Assembly (NCBI GenBank): GCA_020636375.1
Contig: JACJXZ010000011.1
Coordinates: 293,223 to 357,222, forward strand
DNA from: Lewinellaceae bacterium
Lineage (GTDB): Bacteria; Bacteroidota; Bacteroidia; Chitinophagales; Saprospiraceae
Length of the DNA: 64,000 nt
Reading direction: 5' to 3'
Position numbers and translations under genes: made by a program. This document shows, piece after piece, positions 11,685 through 20,472 of this stretch; position 1 is the first letter of the stretch, and each line of letters opens with the position of its first letter. The notes beneath the pieces were generated by a model. That model was not told the origin of the DNA. It saw only the letters and a list, made by a program, of their open reading frames with translations, and searched no databases.

Positions 11685-12041
11685 ATGCCAGATTTCATTT
11701 ATAACGGAAAAGTGTACTATAACCCGGTGGAATTCGCTATGGACCGGGTGGGCGGCACCTGGAAGATGCCTATCCTGTGGCGCCTGAAGGACAAGGTGTA
11801 CCGCTACAGCGAGCTGAAGCGGTCGATCAAACACATTTCGGACAAGATGCTCACCACCCAGCTGCGGGAGTTGGAGCAGGACGGCTTTGTTCACAGGGAG
11901 GTGTATGCGGTAGTGCCGCCCAAAACCGAATACAGCATCACCGACAAGGGCCGGCTGGCGATTCCCATCGTGGAGGCACTGAGGAATTTCGGAATAGAGC
12001 TGATGGGGATAGAGGGGATTGATGTGACGCATTATCGGTGA
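11685..12041 (+). CDS. HxlR family transcriptional regulator
   Basis: 118 residues, the usual HxlR length. The winged-helix core reads DRVGGTWKMPILWRLKDKVYRYSELKRSI with ISDKMLTTQLRELEQDGFVHREVYAVVPPKTEYSIT, containing the DNA-recognition helix and the wing typical of HxlR/DUF24 proteins. Such regulators sense reactive electrophiles or oxidants and usually control a divergent neighbour. Here that is the DJ-1/PfpI gene. No Cys is present in the core, so a redox switch through thiols is less likely. Confidence 0.92.
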   Translation: MPDFIYNGKVYYNPVEFAMDRVGGTWKMPILWRLKDKVYRYSELKRSIKHISDKMLTTQLRELEQDGFVHREVYAVVPPKTEYSITDKGRLAIPIVEALRNFGIELMGIEGIDVTHYR

Positions 12042-12296
12042 AAATGCCTTTCAACCTGCCGGGTTTCGGTTTGGTTCCGGAATGAACAACCCGGCAGCGT
12101 TTATCGGTAACGTAAGGTAACCTTTCCCTGGCCTTCGGCATTAAAGGCAAGATTCCGGGATTTTCTCCGGGAGAAAACAATCCATATTCAAGCAGCTTCT
12201 TAGAAACCCCATGCAGGGATGAACCCTGGCGGCTGTTGATCGCTTTATAAATCAGGCATCCATTATTTTCGGCGCACCAACACTCCCAATCCCCCA

Positions 12297-12878
12297 ATGA
12301 AGGAACACCCCGAACACCGGTTAGCTGACGAACAGTACCTGAACGGCCTGCTGGGGCGGGATCCGGCAGTGCTGGAAAATATATACCAACATTTTTTTCC
12401 CGGCATTGCGAAGCATGTGCTGGACAACAGCGGCAGCCGGGAAGATGCCGAGGATGTTTTCCAGGAGGGCCTGCTGGTGCTGTACCGCAAAGCTAAGGGA
12501 GGCAACCTGGCGCTCAGCAGCAGTTTTTATACCTTCTTTTATGCTATATGCAAGAGGATCTGGCTGAAAAAACTGACGCGGGGCAAGGCAAACCGGGTAC
12601 TGCCGCTGGAAGAAGAAAGGGTAGGGGAGATCGCCGACGATGCTGCGCAGGCCCTGGAGCAGTCGGAACAGTACCAGCTCTACCGCAGCAAGTTCAAACT
12701 GCTGGGGGAAGACTGCCAGAACCTGCTGCGGCTTTTTTTCAAGGGAGTGGGCATGGCGGAGATCGCCGGGCAGATGGGCTATGGCAGCGAGGGCTATGCC
12801 AAAAAGCGTAAATTCCAGTGCAAGGAGCAACTGGTGCAGATGATCAGGGCCGATGCCAGCTACCGGGAGCTCCGCTGA
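12297..12878 (+). CDS. RNA polymerase sigma-70 family factor (ECF-like)
   Basis: 193 residues. Region 2 reads LENIYQHFFPGIAKHVLDNSGSREDAEDVFQEGLLVLYRKA, with the DAEDVFQE core-binding motif. A region 4 helix-turn-helix lies at LLRLFFKGVGMAEIAGQMGYGSEGYAKKRKF. The cognate partner is probably the membrane TPR protein 2.2 kb downstream, now separated by an insertion sequence. In relatives, such sigma genes often precede a membrane TPR gene and a CHAT/TPR lipoprotein gene (from memory of Saprospiria genomes, not checked). Target promoters unknown. Confidence 0.88.
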   Translation: MKEHPEHRLADEQYLNGLLGRDPAVLENIYQHFFPGIAKHVLDNSGSREDAEDVFQEGLLVLYRKAKGGNLALSSSFYTFFYAICKRIWLKKLTRGKANRVLPLEEERVGEIADDAAQALEQSEQYQLYRSKFKLLGEDCQNLLRLFFKGVGMAEIAGQMGYGSEGYAKKRKFQCKEQLVQMIRADASYRELR

Positions 12879-12981
12879 TTTTAATCACATAGGGCATATA
12901 GGAGTTTTCGCATAGGCCACAATAGCGCCACGGATTATAAATTTATCATAGATTTTCACGTGGAAAAATAGACCCTAATTT

Positions 12982-14730
12982 TCAAGTAAAAGAGGCCCCC
13001 TCAAAAGCGAGGCGTTTGTCATGGAGCCAGGGGTAGTCAAACTGATATTCACTCATTGCCGTCAGTATCTGCGGCAGGTCTCGTTTCTTTTTCAGGAAGA
13101 TCCTGATATCGTTCATTGAAATAGAAATCGTTCCGGCATTATAGATGAAGCGGTCGAAGACCGACTGATCAGCCAGATGTTGGTAACGTCCCAACTCAAG
13201 GGCCAGAAGGCGATAAAGATTATGAGCCAGGATGGTCATGACCAGGTCGAAGTCGACTTTGATGACCATGGAAGAAGAAAGGCGGTTGAGATGGAAGAAG
13301 TCTATCTGCTCGGAGATGGATTTCTCGATGAGCCAACGGCGGCAGTATTTCCTGACGATCTGTTCCAGGGGGATAGCAAAGTCGTTAGAGATGATCAACG
13401 CCGGTTTGATCTTGCCATGGCCGGTGATGACGACCTGGCGGATATCTTTTCCGTATCCCGGCAGGAAGATGGTTTGATCGGCTGCTTTGAGCGTACGCTT
13501 TCGGTTTCCGGCGGCTTCCACCCGCAGGGTTTTCCAGTCCGAAGCCGGCATCTGTTCAATTTGGCGAATCATATTTTTACCGCGCCGGCGAATAGTGATG
13601 AACTTGACGTTTCGCTCATCGAGCTGTGCCAGGTTCTCGTAATTGGTGAACCGGCTGTCGAAAACCAGGTATTTGAGTGCTTTGCCATCCGGATCGTCGG
13701 CGCGATAAAAATCCAGGTACTCCAGTACGACCTGGGCTTCGGATTGGCGTTGCACATCGGTGTGGCCGTAGTCGATGATGCCGGTATCGGGGTCATGGGC
13801 GAGCACCGCCAGCATGCTGGCCAAGGCTTTGGATCGCTTGCCCGACCAGTTATTCTCCAGGTGGCCGTCCTCGTCACCCCAATACGGGATGGCGGTAAAA
13901 TCCAGGTTAGCCGTATCGCCGAGCAGGCCGTGTCCGAGCCACCGGCGATGCAGCCGGCGCAGAAAATCCAGGTTCATCTGCCGGGTGACGCGATGGGAAT
14001 AGGAACTGAACCAGGCCGCCTTTGGCAATACGTTGAGTCCGGCGAACAGGCCGCTGCCCCGGTCCATGCACCACAGGTCATCGGCCGAATAGCGCCGCAC
14101 GTTGGACAGCTTCAGGGCCAGAAAGGACAAAATGGCGGACAGGCGGGAGATCTCTCGCGTCTGGGGATAATCCGAGGAGCGGATCAGTTCATCGATGCCG
14201 TAGTGGCGCAGGATCGGCAAGAAGCACAACAGGCCGGCGTGCTGGGTGTCAAAATACTCCTCTGCCCCGTCCCAGGCCTGTGCTTTTGGGGCTTCCAGGC
14301 GAACCACTTTCAATTCCTGGCGCTCGGTTTTGGTACGGCGAGGCAGACGGGCAAAACCTTCCCGCATCAGCAAGTCGTAGACGTAATTGTAATTGGCCTT
14401 ATGCCCTTTGGCTTGCAGCATGGAGGTGATCTCGGGAGTTGAATAATTTTGTTTGCGCAGGGCCAAAATATCCTCGTCGAGGGCCGATTGCTCAGGCGGT
14501 GACTGAACAGGCCGCCCGGTAGGCTTGACGGTAAAGAAAAAATCGATGTCGGGATGGTCCTTTAAGTGACGCCTAAAGTTCCGGGCCAGGCCATACACTG
14601 CCGAAACGGTATAGCCAAATCGCTCGGCTACTTCAGCGGCAGGTTGCTTTTCATAGAAAAAGGCACGCATGGCTTCGTACTGTTTATGTGCCACAGTGGG
14701 CAGGCTTGTGAAATATTCCGAAGGATCCAT
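12982..14730 (-). CDS. transposase, IS4/IS1634-superfamily-like
   Basis: 582 residues, apparently intact. An N-terminal helix-turn-helix (MRAFFYEKQPAAEVAERFGY ... VYGLARNFRRHL) is followed by a DDE core: first Asp in TANLDFTAIPYWGD, second in YLVFDSRFTNYENL, Glu in RWLIEKSISEQIDFFHLNRL (the YREK-like helix of IS4-type enzymes). Family assignment beyond the IS4 superfamily is not certain. ATG 14728-14730 directly abuts the arm of a long-range inverted repeat (14731-14744 with 14909-14922). No frameshift or stop was seen, so the element may be active. Confidence 0.88.
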   Translation of the reverse strand: MDPSEYFTSLPTVAHKQYEAMRAFFYEKQPAAEVAERFGYTVSAVYGLARNFRRHLKDHPDIDFFFTVKPTGRPVQSPPEQSALDEDILALRKQNYSTPEITSMLQAKGHKANYNYVYDLLMREGFARLPRRTKTERQELKVVRLEAPKAQAWDGAEEYFDTQHAGLLCFLPILRHYGIDELIRSSDYPQTREISRLSAILSFLALKLSNVRRYSADDLWCMDRGSGLFAGLNVLPKAAWFSSYSHRVTRQMNLDFLRRLHRRWLGHGLLGDTANLDFTAIPYWGDEDGHLENNWSGKRSKALASMLAVLAHDPDTGIIDYGHTDVQRQSEAQVVLEYLDFYRADDPDGKALKYLVFDSRFTNYENLAQLDERNVKFITIRRRGKNMIRQIEQMPASDWKTLRVEAAGNRKRTLKAADQTIFLPGYGKDIRQVVITGHGKIKPALIISNDFAIPLEQIVRKYCRRWLIEKSISEQIDFFHLNRLSSSMVIKVDFDLVMTILAHNLYRLLALELGRYQHLADQSVFDRFIYNAGTISISMNDIRIFLKKKRDLPQILTAMSEYQFDYPWLHDKRLAFEGASFT

Positions 14731-14922
14731 TTAAAACAAATTAGGCCGCATATTAAATTTGATAAGGATTTTTAAAGATAGTTAAAATTTGTATTCCACA
14801 CCCCAAAAACCCTGAAAATCACTGAAACTGGGCCTAAAAAGCTCATTTTTGGGTAAAACCCGAATCAATCCAGGCTTCTCAAACGAATAAACGAAGCCTA
14901 ATTGAACCCTAATTTGTTTTAA
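14731..14922 (-). promoter_or_regulatory. inverted repeat in the transposase leader
   Basis: TTAAAACAAATTAG (14731-14744) and its exact complement CTAATTTGTTTTAA (14909-14922) could fold the transposase mRNA leader so that the 14 bases directly before the start codon are paired. Several insertion sequences hide their transposase start in such structures when read from outside. The 378-bp gap 14731-15108 holds otherwise only the IS end. Confidence 0.5.
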
Positions 14923-15108
14923 AACACACCGAGTCAACTACTTGACAATCAATTATTTAACAAATTTAGCCGCAGTTTAAATTAGGGTTTTTAATCCGCG
15001 TGAAAATCTGTGTTTATAAAACATCGGTTATCATAAACTTTCAACCTGCGGCGCTACCGGGCGGATGAGTAATCCAGGATTCAGCCCCGAGCCTAAAAAT
15101 TCCGAGAT

Positions 15109-15927
15109 ATGAACGAAGCGCAACGATACGAACGGATCGAATCTTACCTCTCCGGCCAGATGCCGCCGGAGGAGGCCGCCGCTTTCCGCCGGGAGATGGA
15201 AACTGATCCCGGCCTGGAGGCGGAGGTAGCGTTGCATCGGGGCATTGCCGAAGCAGTGATCGAAGAAGAAGATGTTCAGGACCTCGAAGGCAAGATCGGC
15301 GCCATCCTGGAAAAGGGTAGGGGAGAGGCCGCTGGCCTGGCCGCCCGGCGCCGTTTCCTTTCCCGCCCGCTGTTGCGGGTTGCCGCTTCGGCCGCCCTGC
15401 TGATCGTAGCTGCCCTGGCCGCTTATTTTTACCTCAGCCGGGCGGACGACAGCCCGGAAGCCCTCTTTGCCGAGTACGTCGTTTATCCCGAGTCCATATA
15501 CGAAGAGTCAACAGTGCGCTCCACCGAAGGGCAAATTCAGGAGAGCGCAGCGCAGGCAGCCCGCCTCGATTCTCTGTGGAAGGCGGCGGATGCGCTGTAC
15601 CGGCAGGGCAGGTACCAGGAAGCTCTGGGCGTACTCGACGAGACAGGCAGGCCGGAGAACGGCCCGCTTTCCGGAAACGCCTCCCGGCTGCATTATTACC
15701 GGGGCATCCTGCAGGCTCGGGCGGGGCAATTCGCCGGGGCCGTTTCTTCCTTTGAGCAGGTCGCCGTCGAATACAATGAAGACGCAGACTGGAAACGGGC
15801 GCTGGCACTGCTGCGCCTGGAAGGGCGGCGGGAAGAGGCTGTGGCCCTGCTCCGCGGGATCAGCGACTCCGACACCCCGCAAAAGGATAGGGCGCGGGAG
15901 CTGCTGGAGCGGCTGGGGGAGGAATGA
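15109..15927 (+). CDS. membrane TPR protein, possible anti-sigma-like partner
   Basis: 272 residues. A short cytosolic part (MNEAQRYERIESYLSGQMPPEEAAAFRREM) resembles the zinc-less N-termini of anti-sigma-like proteins. One transmembrane helix follows (LLRVAASAALLIVAALAAYFYL, about 88-109), then an extracytoplasmic helical domain with tetratricopeptide-like repeats (ALYRQGRYQEALGVLDET, YYRGILQARAGQFAGAVSSF). Probably once co-transcribed with the sigma factor at 12297-12878. ATG at 15109 preceded by GAGATATGAACG. Whether it binds the sigma factor is inference from layout. Confidence 0.7.
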   Translation: MNEAQRYERIESYLSGQMPPEEAAAFRREMETDPGLEAEVALHRGIAEAVIEEEDVQDLEGKIGAILEKGRGEAAGLAARRRFLSRPLLRVAASAALLIVAALAAYFYLSRADDSPEALFAEYVVYPESIYEESTVRSTEGQIQESAAQAARLDSLWKAADALYRQGRYQEALGVLDETGRPENGPLSGNASRLHYYRGILQARAGQFAGAVSSFEQVAVEYNEDADWKRALALLRLEGRREEAVALLRGISDSDTPQKDRARELLERLGEE

Positions 15928-15978
15928 TAGTGTTACGGTTGTTGGCCGTCATATGCCTTGTTCGCAGCAGGCTCTTCT

Positions 15979-16344
15979 TTATATTTCCTTTTCGATCAAA
16001 TCCTGTTCCGGTATGGCCTTCTCCTTCCTTAGCTGATAAAACAACTTTACATATGACCGGATTTTGCTTTTTTGCTCTTTAAAGCTTTCAGAGTAAAAAA
16101 AATATATGCAACAATCGTGTTTCAAAGAATCCAGGAAGTTTTCATAAAAACCTTCAAATATTTCTTCGTTTTCATCTCCCGCGACCTCTAGCCTTATCCA
16201 ACTGACTTTCCCGGTTTTTGAAGGCTCGCCAAAAACACCATCTGATTCCAGGTAATCTAATGGTGCGTCTTGGCCCTTCTCGTAACTCCAAAAATAGTTT
16301 TCAATACGCTGAAAATATATAACCGTTTGTTTCGGCGGTCCAAC
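15979..16344 (-). pseudogene. 3' remnant of an unknown acidic protein (possible immunity protein)
   Basis: An open frame of 121 codons without start, ending TAA at 15979-15981 and blocked upstream by TAA at 16345-16347. It has protein-like composition: YFQRIENYFWSYEKG, SWIRLEVAGDENEEIFEGFY, HDCCIYFFYSESFKEQ, then a basic helical tail. It overlaps, in another frame, the end of the toxin-like fragment upstream. A deletion joining a toxin gene to its immunity gene would explain this, but that is inference. No family recognised. Confidence 0.5.
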
Positions 16345-16673
16345 TTATGATAGTCTCCCTCCGGAGTGTCCGGTTTCACTGTCTCTTCAGGGTTTTGGGA
16401 AACGGGAATCTTGTAATCTCTTTTAAACGCCCTAAGAGCTTGTTTGGAGGTAGTGCTTTGGTAGCGAAAAAGGCCGATTTTGGGTTCTCATGAAGGCATT
16501 TTTGAGCTTCATAGTGGCGCTATGGGGCGAAAAAATGGCGAAATGCGGTTCCAAAAGCGGACTTTTGCAGCCCAAATGACTACCTCCAAACAAGCTCTAA
16601 AGGCGCCCTTTCTCGAATCAAAGTACTGCGATTTCCCGGATCGTTGTTTAGTTTTTGGCGATTTTTCAGGCAT
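16330..16673 (-). pseudogene. HNH/Endo VII-like toxin fragment split by a MITE
   Basis: Starts ATG 16671-16673 (MPEKSPKTKQRSGKSQYFDS). If the MITE at 16436-16597 and one TAA copy are removed, the frame joins exactly as SRKGAF|RAFKRDYKIPVSQNPEE and runs on through KPDTPEGDYHKLDRRNKRLYIF. The stretch KRDxxIPxSQxP ... LDxRNxRLYIF resembles the N-terminal half of HNH/ENDO VII-type nuclease toxins found at the ends of polymorphic toxins and in small cassettes; this is a memory-based match of low certainty. The C-terminal half with the catalytic His is missing. Confidence 0.5.
16436..16597. mobile_element. MITE with TAA target duplication
   Basis: 162 bp. Terminal inverted repeats of 19 bp: 16436-16454 (GAGCTTGTTTGGAGGTAGT) and 16579-16597. 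It is flanked by TAA at 16433-16435 and 16598-16600. It contains no gene and inserts a stop in the interrupted frame. A 3-bp TAA/TTA duplication is the same as for the MITE at 33828-33985, though the ends differ in sequence. Confidence 0.85.
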
Positions 16674-16759
16674 TCAGCGCTTGTTTTGATTGACTAAGTT
16701 AACAATATCCTCGATATCTTTCAACAATATATCGAAACAATTTGTGTTTGCTTCTTTGG
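16674..16759 (-). pseudogene. C-terminal 28 codons of an unknown gene
   Basis: Frame on the minus strand reading AKEANTNCFDILLKDIEDIV and ending NQNKR with TGA at 16674-16676, which overlaps the ATG of the toxin-like fragment (TGAATG). The upstream part would lie beyond the cassette start at 16760-16771, where an IS91-like element now abuts. It may be a short antitoxin-like leader gene or a remnant; too little remains to identify. Confidence 0.35.
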
Positions 16760-17000
16760 CTTGCCGCGAACTTTAAGCATTGTATCTGCCAAGACCGCAT
16801 AGCGGTGCTGTCAGATACAATGCAGTTGAACAGCCTGTCCCGGCGCCATGCCGGGAAAGCCGCATGTATTTGCCGCCCTTATGGGCATTGTATCGGCCTA
16901 TCCAGGGGCTCTCTTCCGGCTCTTCAGCCGCCCGTTTTTCTCTGCCGGGCCCCCTGTAAGCCCCTCCGGCCAGCAACCGCAGCCTAAAATAGCCGTTTCT

Positions 17001-17775
17001 TCATTCTTTTTCAAGCCAATTGGCTGCATAGGGGCACAAAAATATTGCCTCAGGCCTGGCCGGCAGGTGCCTGAGCCGCAGCCAATTGGGTGTCCATCGG
17101 TTTGGCCATAAGGCAACAAGGCGGCGCCCGGCCGGTATCCAGATAACTGTTACCATGCGGCCCTTGCCGCACACCGGGCACACTTCCCAATCAATACCCG
17201 TGGCCTGCCGATAGCGCTCCCGCCAGGAAAGAACCGGAAGCTGAGTTGGCGGCGTCATCCCCAAAGCCCGCCGGCAAAGGGCTAAAGCCTGCCTTCGCAA
17301 CCTGTTGGACAGGATGCCGTAATACCGGATCTTGCAAAATCTTGCCGGCAGGATGTGCTGCAAAAACCGCCGGATAAACTCCTCATGCTCCATGCGCATC
17401 ACCTTCTGCTTGTTGCCATCGGCATAATCCCGCCAGCGGAAGCAAACAGTATCCTTGTCCACGGACACAATACGGTGGTTGCCGACCTGCCTGCCAGGCC
17501 GCCAAGGCTTGCCTGGCGGGCAGGTGGCTACCCGGTGGGTATAGCGCCCAAGGTAGGCCAGCAATTGCTCCGGCCCGGCAAAGGGCAGCTTGGCATATAC
17601 CACCCAATCTTCGGCCATAAGCGCATTGAGCAGTTTGCCAAAGGCCTGCTTGTTACGCAAATGGCCACACAAACCGTCCAGGCGAAGCCGGTCTGCTTTA
17701 TAGTACCTGCGCAAAGCGCTGACAAACTTGCCCCTGAACATGGCCGACAAGGCCTGTACCGGTACGAGGAACTCC
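17001..17775 (-). pseudogene. IS91 family transposase, C-terminal fragment
   Basis: The fragment from FLVPVQALSAMFRGKFVSAL to the C-terminus (stop at 17001) aligns by eye with copy 2 (22568-23849). It keeps the YLGRYTHRVA and GNHRIVSVDKDTVCFRWRDY blocks of Y2-type rolling-circle transposases and the C-terminal zinc-like EVCPVCGKGRM. Relative to copy 2 it carries an in-frame insertion (TCPPGKPWRPGRQV) encoded by the palindrome at 17485-17525. The N-terminal HxH and Tyr regions are missing, so it is inactive. The frame continues to 17867, but that part is IS66 DNA. Confidence 0.85.
17485..17525. repeat. palindrome inserted in frame in a transposase gene
   Basis: ACCTGCCTGCCAGGC (17485-17499) and GCCTGGCGGGCAGGT (17511-17525) form a 15-bp hairpin with one mismatch. 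The corresponding place in IS91 copy 2 lacks it (THRVAVSNHR versus THRVA, 14 extra residues, NHR). The reading frame is kept. Confidence 0.8.
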
Positions 17776-17851
17776 GTAAGCGTCCGGTGAAGCCCATCTT
17801 GCATTAGCAAAAAAGCCTTCTGACCTTTAGGCTGGATCAAACCGAAAAAAG

Positions 17852-18235
17852 ATGAAGCAAAAGACATCGGAAGCGATGCGGCCGATAGTAGAGGCGTATG
17901 CCCACTACCCAGGCAGCAAGAAAGCTTTTTGCGCAGAGGAAAAAGAAGGCCCTTGCGTCGTTATTGCCGAGCAGCCTTCCCGGTTTATTGACAAATGTAT
18001 AGCCGATGAATCGCTGCTGCGAGTCATTATTGCCGATAAATACCTGGACCACCTGCCGCTGTACCGCATAGGGGCCCGTTTTGAGCGCCTGGGCATGGTT
18101 ATCCCGCGCTCAACCATGTGTGGGTGGGTAGGGCAGTCAGCCGGCCGCCTAACCATTTTACACCAGAAGCTTATCGAACTGGTTTTAGCAGCGGCCTACC
18201 TGCAGGTAGACGGCCTGCCCCGTACACGCAGTGTC
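17852..18235 (+). pseudogene. IS66 transposase TnpC, N-side fragment
   Basis: 128 codons. DESLLRVIIADKYLDHLPLYR and MVIPRSTMCGWVGQSAGRL are the highly conserved IS66 block before the first catalytic Asp, and AAAYLQVDG is where that Asp (normally VDET) stands. The frame then enters the palindrome (LPRTRSV) and the nested IS at 18236. TnpC continues in the same frame at 20293, minus about 200 residues including the rest of the DDE site. Confidence 0.85.
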
Positions 18236-20278
18236 AGGGAATTTTCAGGCATAATTTATTATAGTTTCACTTAAAAACGAAATCTACTTTGAAATTGCAT
18301 AACCAAGGGACTCTGGGGTCGATGCCGCTGCGGGCTAAGCGTTGAGGCAAACGGGTATAATGCTGGTGGAGCCCCAATTTTTCAGGCACGCCATAAAAAG
18401 TAATGACAATGGTGTCGTCCTTGACTTTGAGGCTGCCATCGAAATCCAGGAAGACGCTTTTGGCCAAGTGTTGAGCCGTCCATTGGCTGAAAGGCTGAGG
18501 CAGCAATTGCTTGAGCTCGAAACAGGCGGCTTGGGCTAACAGGGCAGCCGTTTGTTTAGCCAGGCGGACATTGAGGTTCATAGTAGCGGCGCGGTTCCAT
18601 CCATGTGGTACCTTTCTTCAAAATTAAAGAAGTCCTCAATAGCCCAGCGTTTGGGGTAGTGTTGGCTGACTTGCAAGAAAGCCTCTTGGCTGGAAGTGGA
18701 AACAAAAGGTTTATAGGAAAACTTGGTCAACCCGGTTCTTTGAACGATAAGCTGAAAGGTTTGCTCATGGCCCTTGAATTGAAAAGGGGCGCTGGCCAGG
18801 GCATAGCCAGGCCAATGTTGTTTGAACTCCATGGCCGGGTAAAGCTGTCGGACGTGCTTGGCGTTAGGGGCAGGCACTATAATGTCGAAGCTGGGGTGCT
18901 CCAGGATAGTGCTTAGCAACTCTACGGTATAATGTTCCGTATCGGCCAAGAGCAAAGCCGAAGGCAGGCCAATTTGCTCTAAAAAAGAAAGCAGCTGAGT
19001 GCTTGCCCTGGTACAGGAACGCCCCGGCGAAGCAATGCCGAAGCCAAAAGGCTGCCCGGACAAGGCATCGTTGCAAAAGAAGGTTTGCATCATTTTAGCG
19101 GCTTTTTCCCTGGGCATTTTCTTCTTGCGCGGCATGATGCGGCCAGACTGGGTGACGATGCGGTGGGGGTCCAGGGCCAGGATGTTTGCTTCGTTGTAAT
19201 GGCCTAATTGTTTCCTGCGCTGGGCCAGGGCCAATTGCAAAGCCTGGGATTGTTCGATGTTTTGGCCATAGGACAGCTCATGGATTTGCTTGTCGGTTGG
19301 CAGGAAAGAAAGCCCGTTGGCGAGGGCAAAGCCTTGGTTGCACAGGGTATTCTTGGCTCTGATGCGGTTGGTGCAAATAGCCGCTTCATGAACCATCTGC
19401 AAGGCCATGCGGCAAGCCAGGCTATCTCCTGTCCCCAAGTATTGCTGCAGCATGGGCCAGGCGCCTAGCTTTAAATGGAAGGGAAGCAGGAGCATCAAGC
19501 CCAGGTGAGTGCCGGAAACGCGCTGGGCCAACTGCTGGCGCAAACGCCGCTCGTTAGACGAGGGGCTTATTTTTAGCCTGGCTTTGCGGCGCTTGCTTAC
19601 CTGTTGCTCCACTACTGTTTGGCCTGGTTGAGGCGGCGGGTGCTTAAACAATTTTTTTTTCCAGCCCGTATTCGGCTAAAATGCGCCGTACGCTGCTGCG
19701 GCTGATTTTATGGCCCTCTTGGCGAAGCTTTTGAGCGATCGCCTCAGTGCTTTGGGCCGGATCTAAAAACTTGTAGCGGATGACAAGGTTCTTCACTGGC
19801 TCGGTGCGCACTGGCTTCGTTTTAGGGCCAGGTTTTTTGTTAACCAAAGCCTGGGAGCCTTCGGCCTTAAAGGCCTTGAGCAATTGGTGGTAGCGCTGCT
19901 CGGAATAGCCGTATCTTTGTGCGGCTTCCTTCGTACTTGCCAGGCGCCTTCGGCGAGCATGAGCAATTTTTGCCCGCTAAGTCGTCTTCGCGAAGGTTTA
20001 AAGTTTTAGCAAAGGGAGCTGTCAGGCAAATGGGAGGCAGGAGCATAAGCAATAGGGTTGGAAAACTAATCGAATATGAACATATATAAAATATACATAC
20101 TTAAACGCCAAACACCAAAATTGGCTAACTATTTGGCAATGAGGATTTGATGAAAAACAGCAATAATGTGAACGAAACACATATGTTCAAAATAAATTAT
20201 TGTGCCGCTGTGCCGTAAATTTACGGATAATGGATGTAATTTGAAAAGGCTAAAACAAATTATGCCTGAAAATTCCCT
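18236..20278. mobile_element. nested IS with 22-bp perfect terminal repeats
   Basis: 2043 bp. Terminal inverted repeats AGGGAATTTTCAGGCATAAT.. at 18236-18257 and 20257-20278 are identical over 22 bp. It carries a DDE-type transposase broken by frameshifts on the minus strand. It is inserted exactly inside the small palindrome within IS66 tnpC. Preference for palindromes is known from some IS families; this is one example here. Confidence 0.85.
18267..20052 (-). pseudogene. DDE transposase with frameshifts
   Basis: Four frame segments on the minus strand make one protein of about 590 residues. They are: 19867-20052, start; 19644-19883, HTH region (LLKAFKAEGSQALVNKKPGPK, TEAIAQKLRQEGHKISRSSV); 18578-19651, DDE core with Asp in LALDPHRIV, Asp in LLLADTEHYTVE and Glu in RWAIEDFFNFE; and 18267-18581, C-terminus (MNLNVRLAKQTAALLAQAA). 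Breaks lie near 19875, 19650 and 18580. IS4-like by the final Glu helix; exact family not assigned. Inactive as it stands, unless the 18580 overlap is programmed. Confidence 0.8.
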
Positions 20279-20292
20279 GTACACGAAGTGTC

Positions 20293-20472
20293 GGGAAAGG
20301 GGCGCAAACCGCCGCCATCTTTTACAGCTTCTTCGCCTGCTGCAAACTCAACGGCGTCGATCCCGTCGAATGGCTGGAGGACGTCATGGCCCGGTTGCCG
20401 GATCACCCGGTCAACCGAATTGAGGAACTTCTGCCGCATCTTTGGAAAAAAGCTGAGGATTGCAAGATGTAG
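20293..20472 (+). pseudogene. IS66 transposase TnpC, C-terminal fragment
   Basis: In-frame continuation GKGAQTAAIFYSFFACCKLN, followed by VDPVEWLEDVMARLPDHPVN and RIEELLPHLWKKAEDCKM, then TAG 20470-20472. This is the characteristic IS66 TnpC tail. The right IS66 end starts at the next base. Confidence 0.85.

Larger units (their letters stand above)
12950..15010. mobile_element. complete insertion sequence, DDE transposase type
   Basis: About 2.06 kb. Imperfect terminal inverted repeats: 12950-12985 (AGATTTTCACGTGGA ... ACCCTAATTTTCAA) and about 14975-15010 (reverse complement reads CAGATTTTCACGCGGATT ... ACCCTAATTTAAAC). TTATCATA stands just left (12943-12950) and again at 15028-15035, but not adjacent on the right, so no target-site duplication is claimed. 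It carries one intact 582-residue transposase on the minus strand. It lies between the sigma factor gene and its likely membrane partner. Confidence 0.75.
15960..16771 (-). mobile_element. integron-type gene cassette E (degraded)
   Basis: On the minus strand the cassette starts GTTCGCGGCAAG (16771 down to 16760) and ends CCTGCTGCGAAC (to 15960), complementary at 10 of 12 bases, as the R' and R'' ends of one cassette should be. The end is followed by AAGGCATATGACGG, similar to the arm GGCTATGACGG of the attC at 29166-29231; then the attC is cut off. The left neighbour gene stops at 15927. An IS91-like element abuts the right end. It contains a small toxin-like gene broken by a MITE and a second partial frame. 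Confidence 0.6.
16772..17775. mobile_element. IS91-like element, copy 1 (truncated)
   Basis: The terminal end begins TTTAAGCATTGTATCTGCC directly after AAC at 16769-16771, the same end as copy 2 at 22315. It forms a hairpin (GCATTGTATCTG 16777-16788 with CAGATACAATGC 16812-16823). It carries the C-terminal part of an IS91 transposase. The other side is cut at 17776 by the left end of the IS66 element; no matching continuation was found beyond 20488. Confidence 0.8.
18218..20295. repeat. short palindrome split by the nested IS
   Basis: CCCCGTACACGCAGTGTC (18218-18235) lies left of the nested IS and GTACACGAAGTGTCGGG (20279-20295) right of it. The 14 bases GTACACGMAGTGTC on both sides could be a target duplication with one substitution, or two palindrome copies. 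The same palindrome occurs at 23518-23537, 23689-23708 and 28036-28055. Confidence 0.7.

Noticed and set aside
12943..15035. TTATCATA as target-site duplication of the IS at 12950-15010
   Set aside because: The right copy lies 17 bases beyond the inverted repeat, so it is probably chance or the element border is misplaced.
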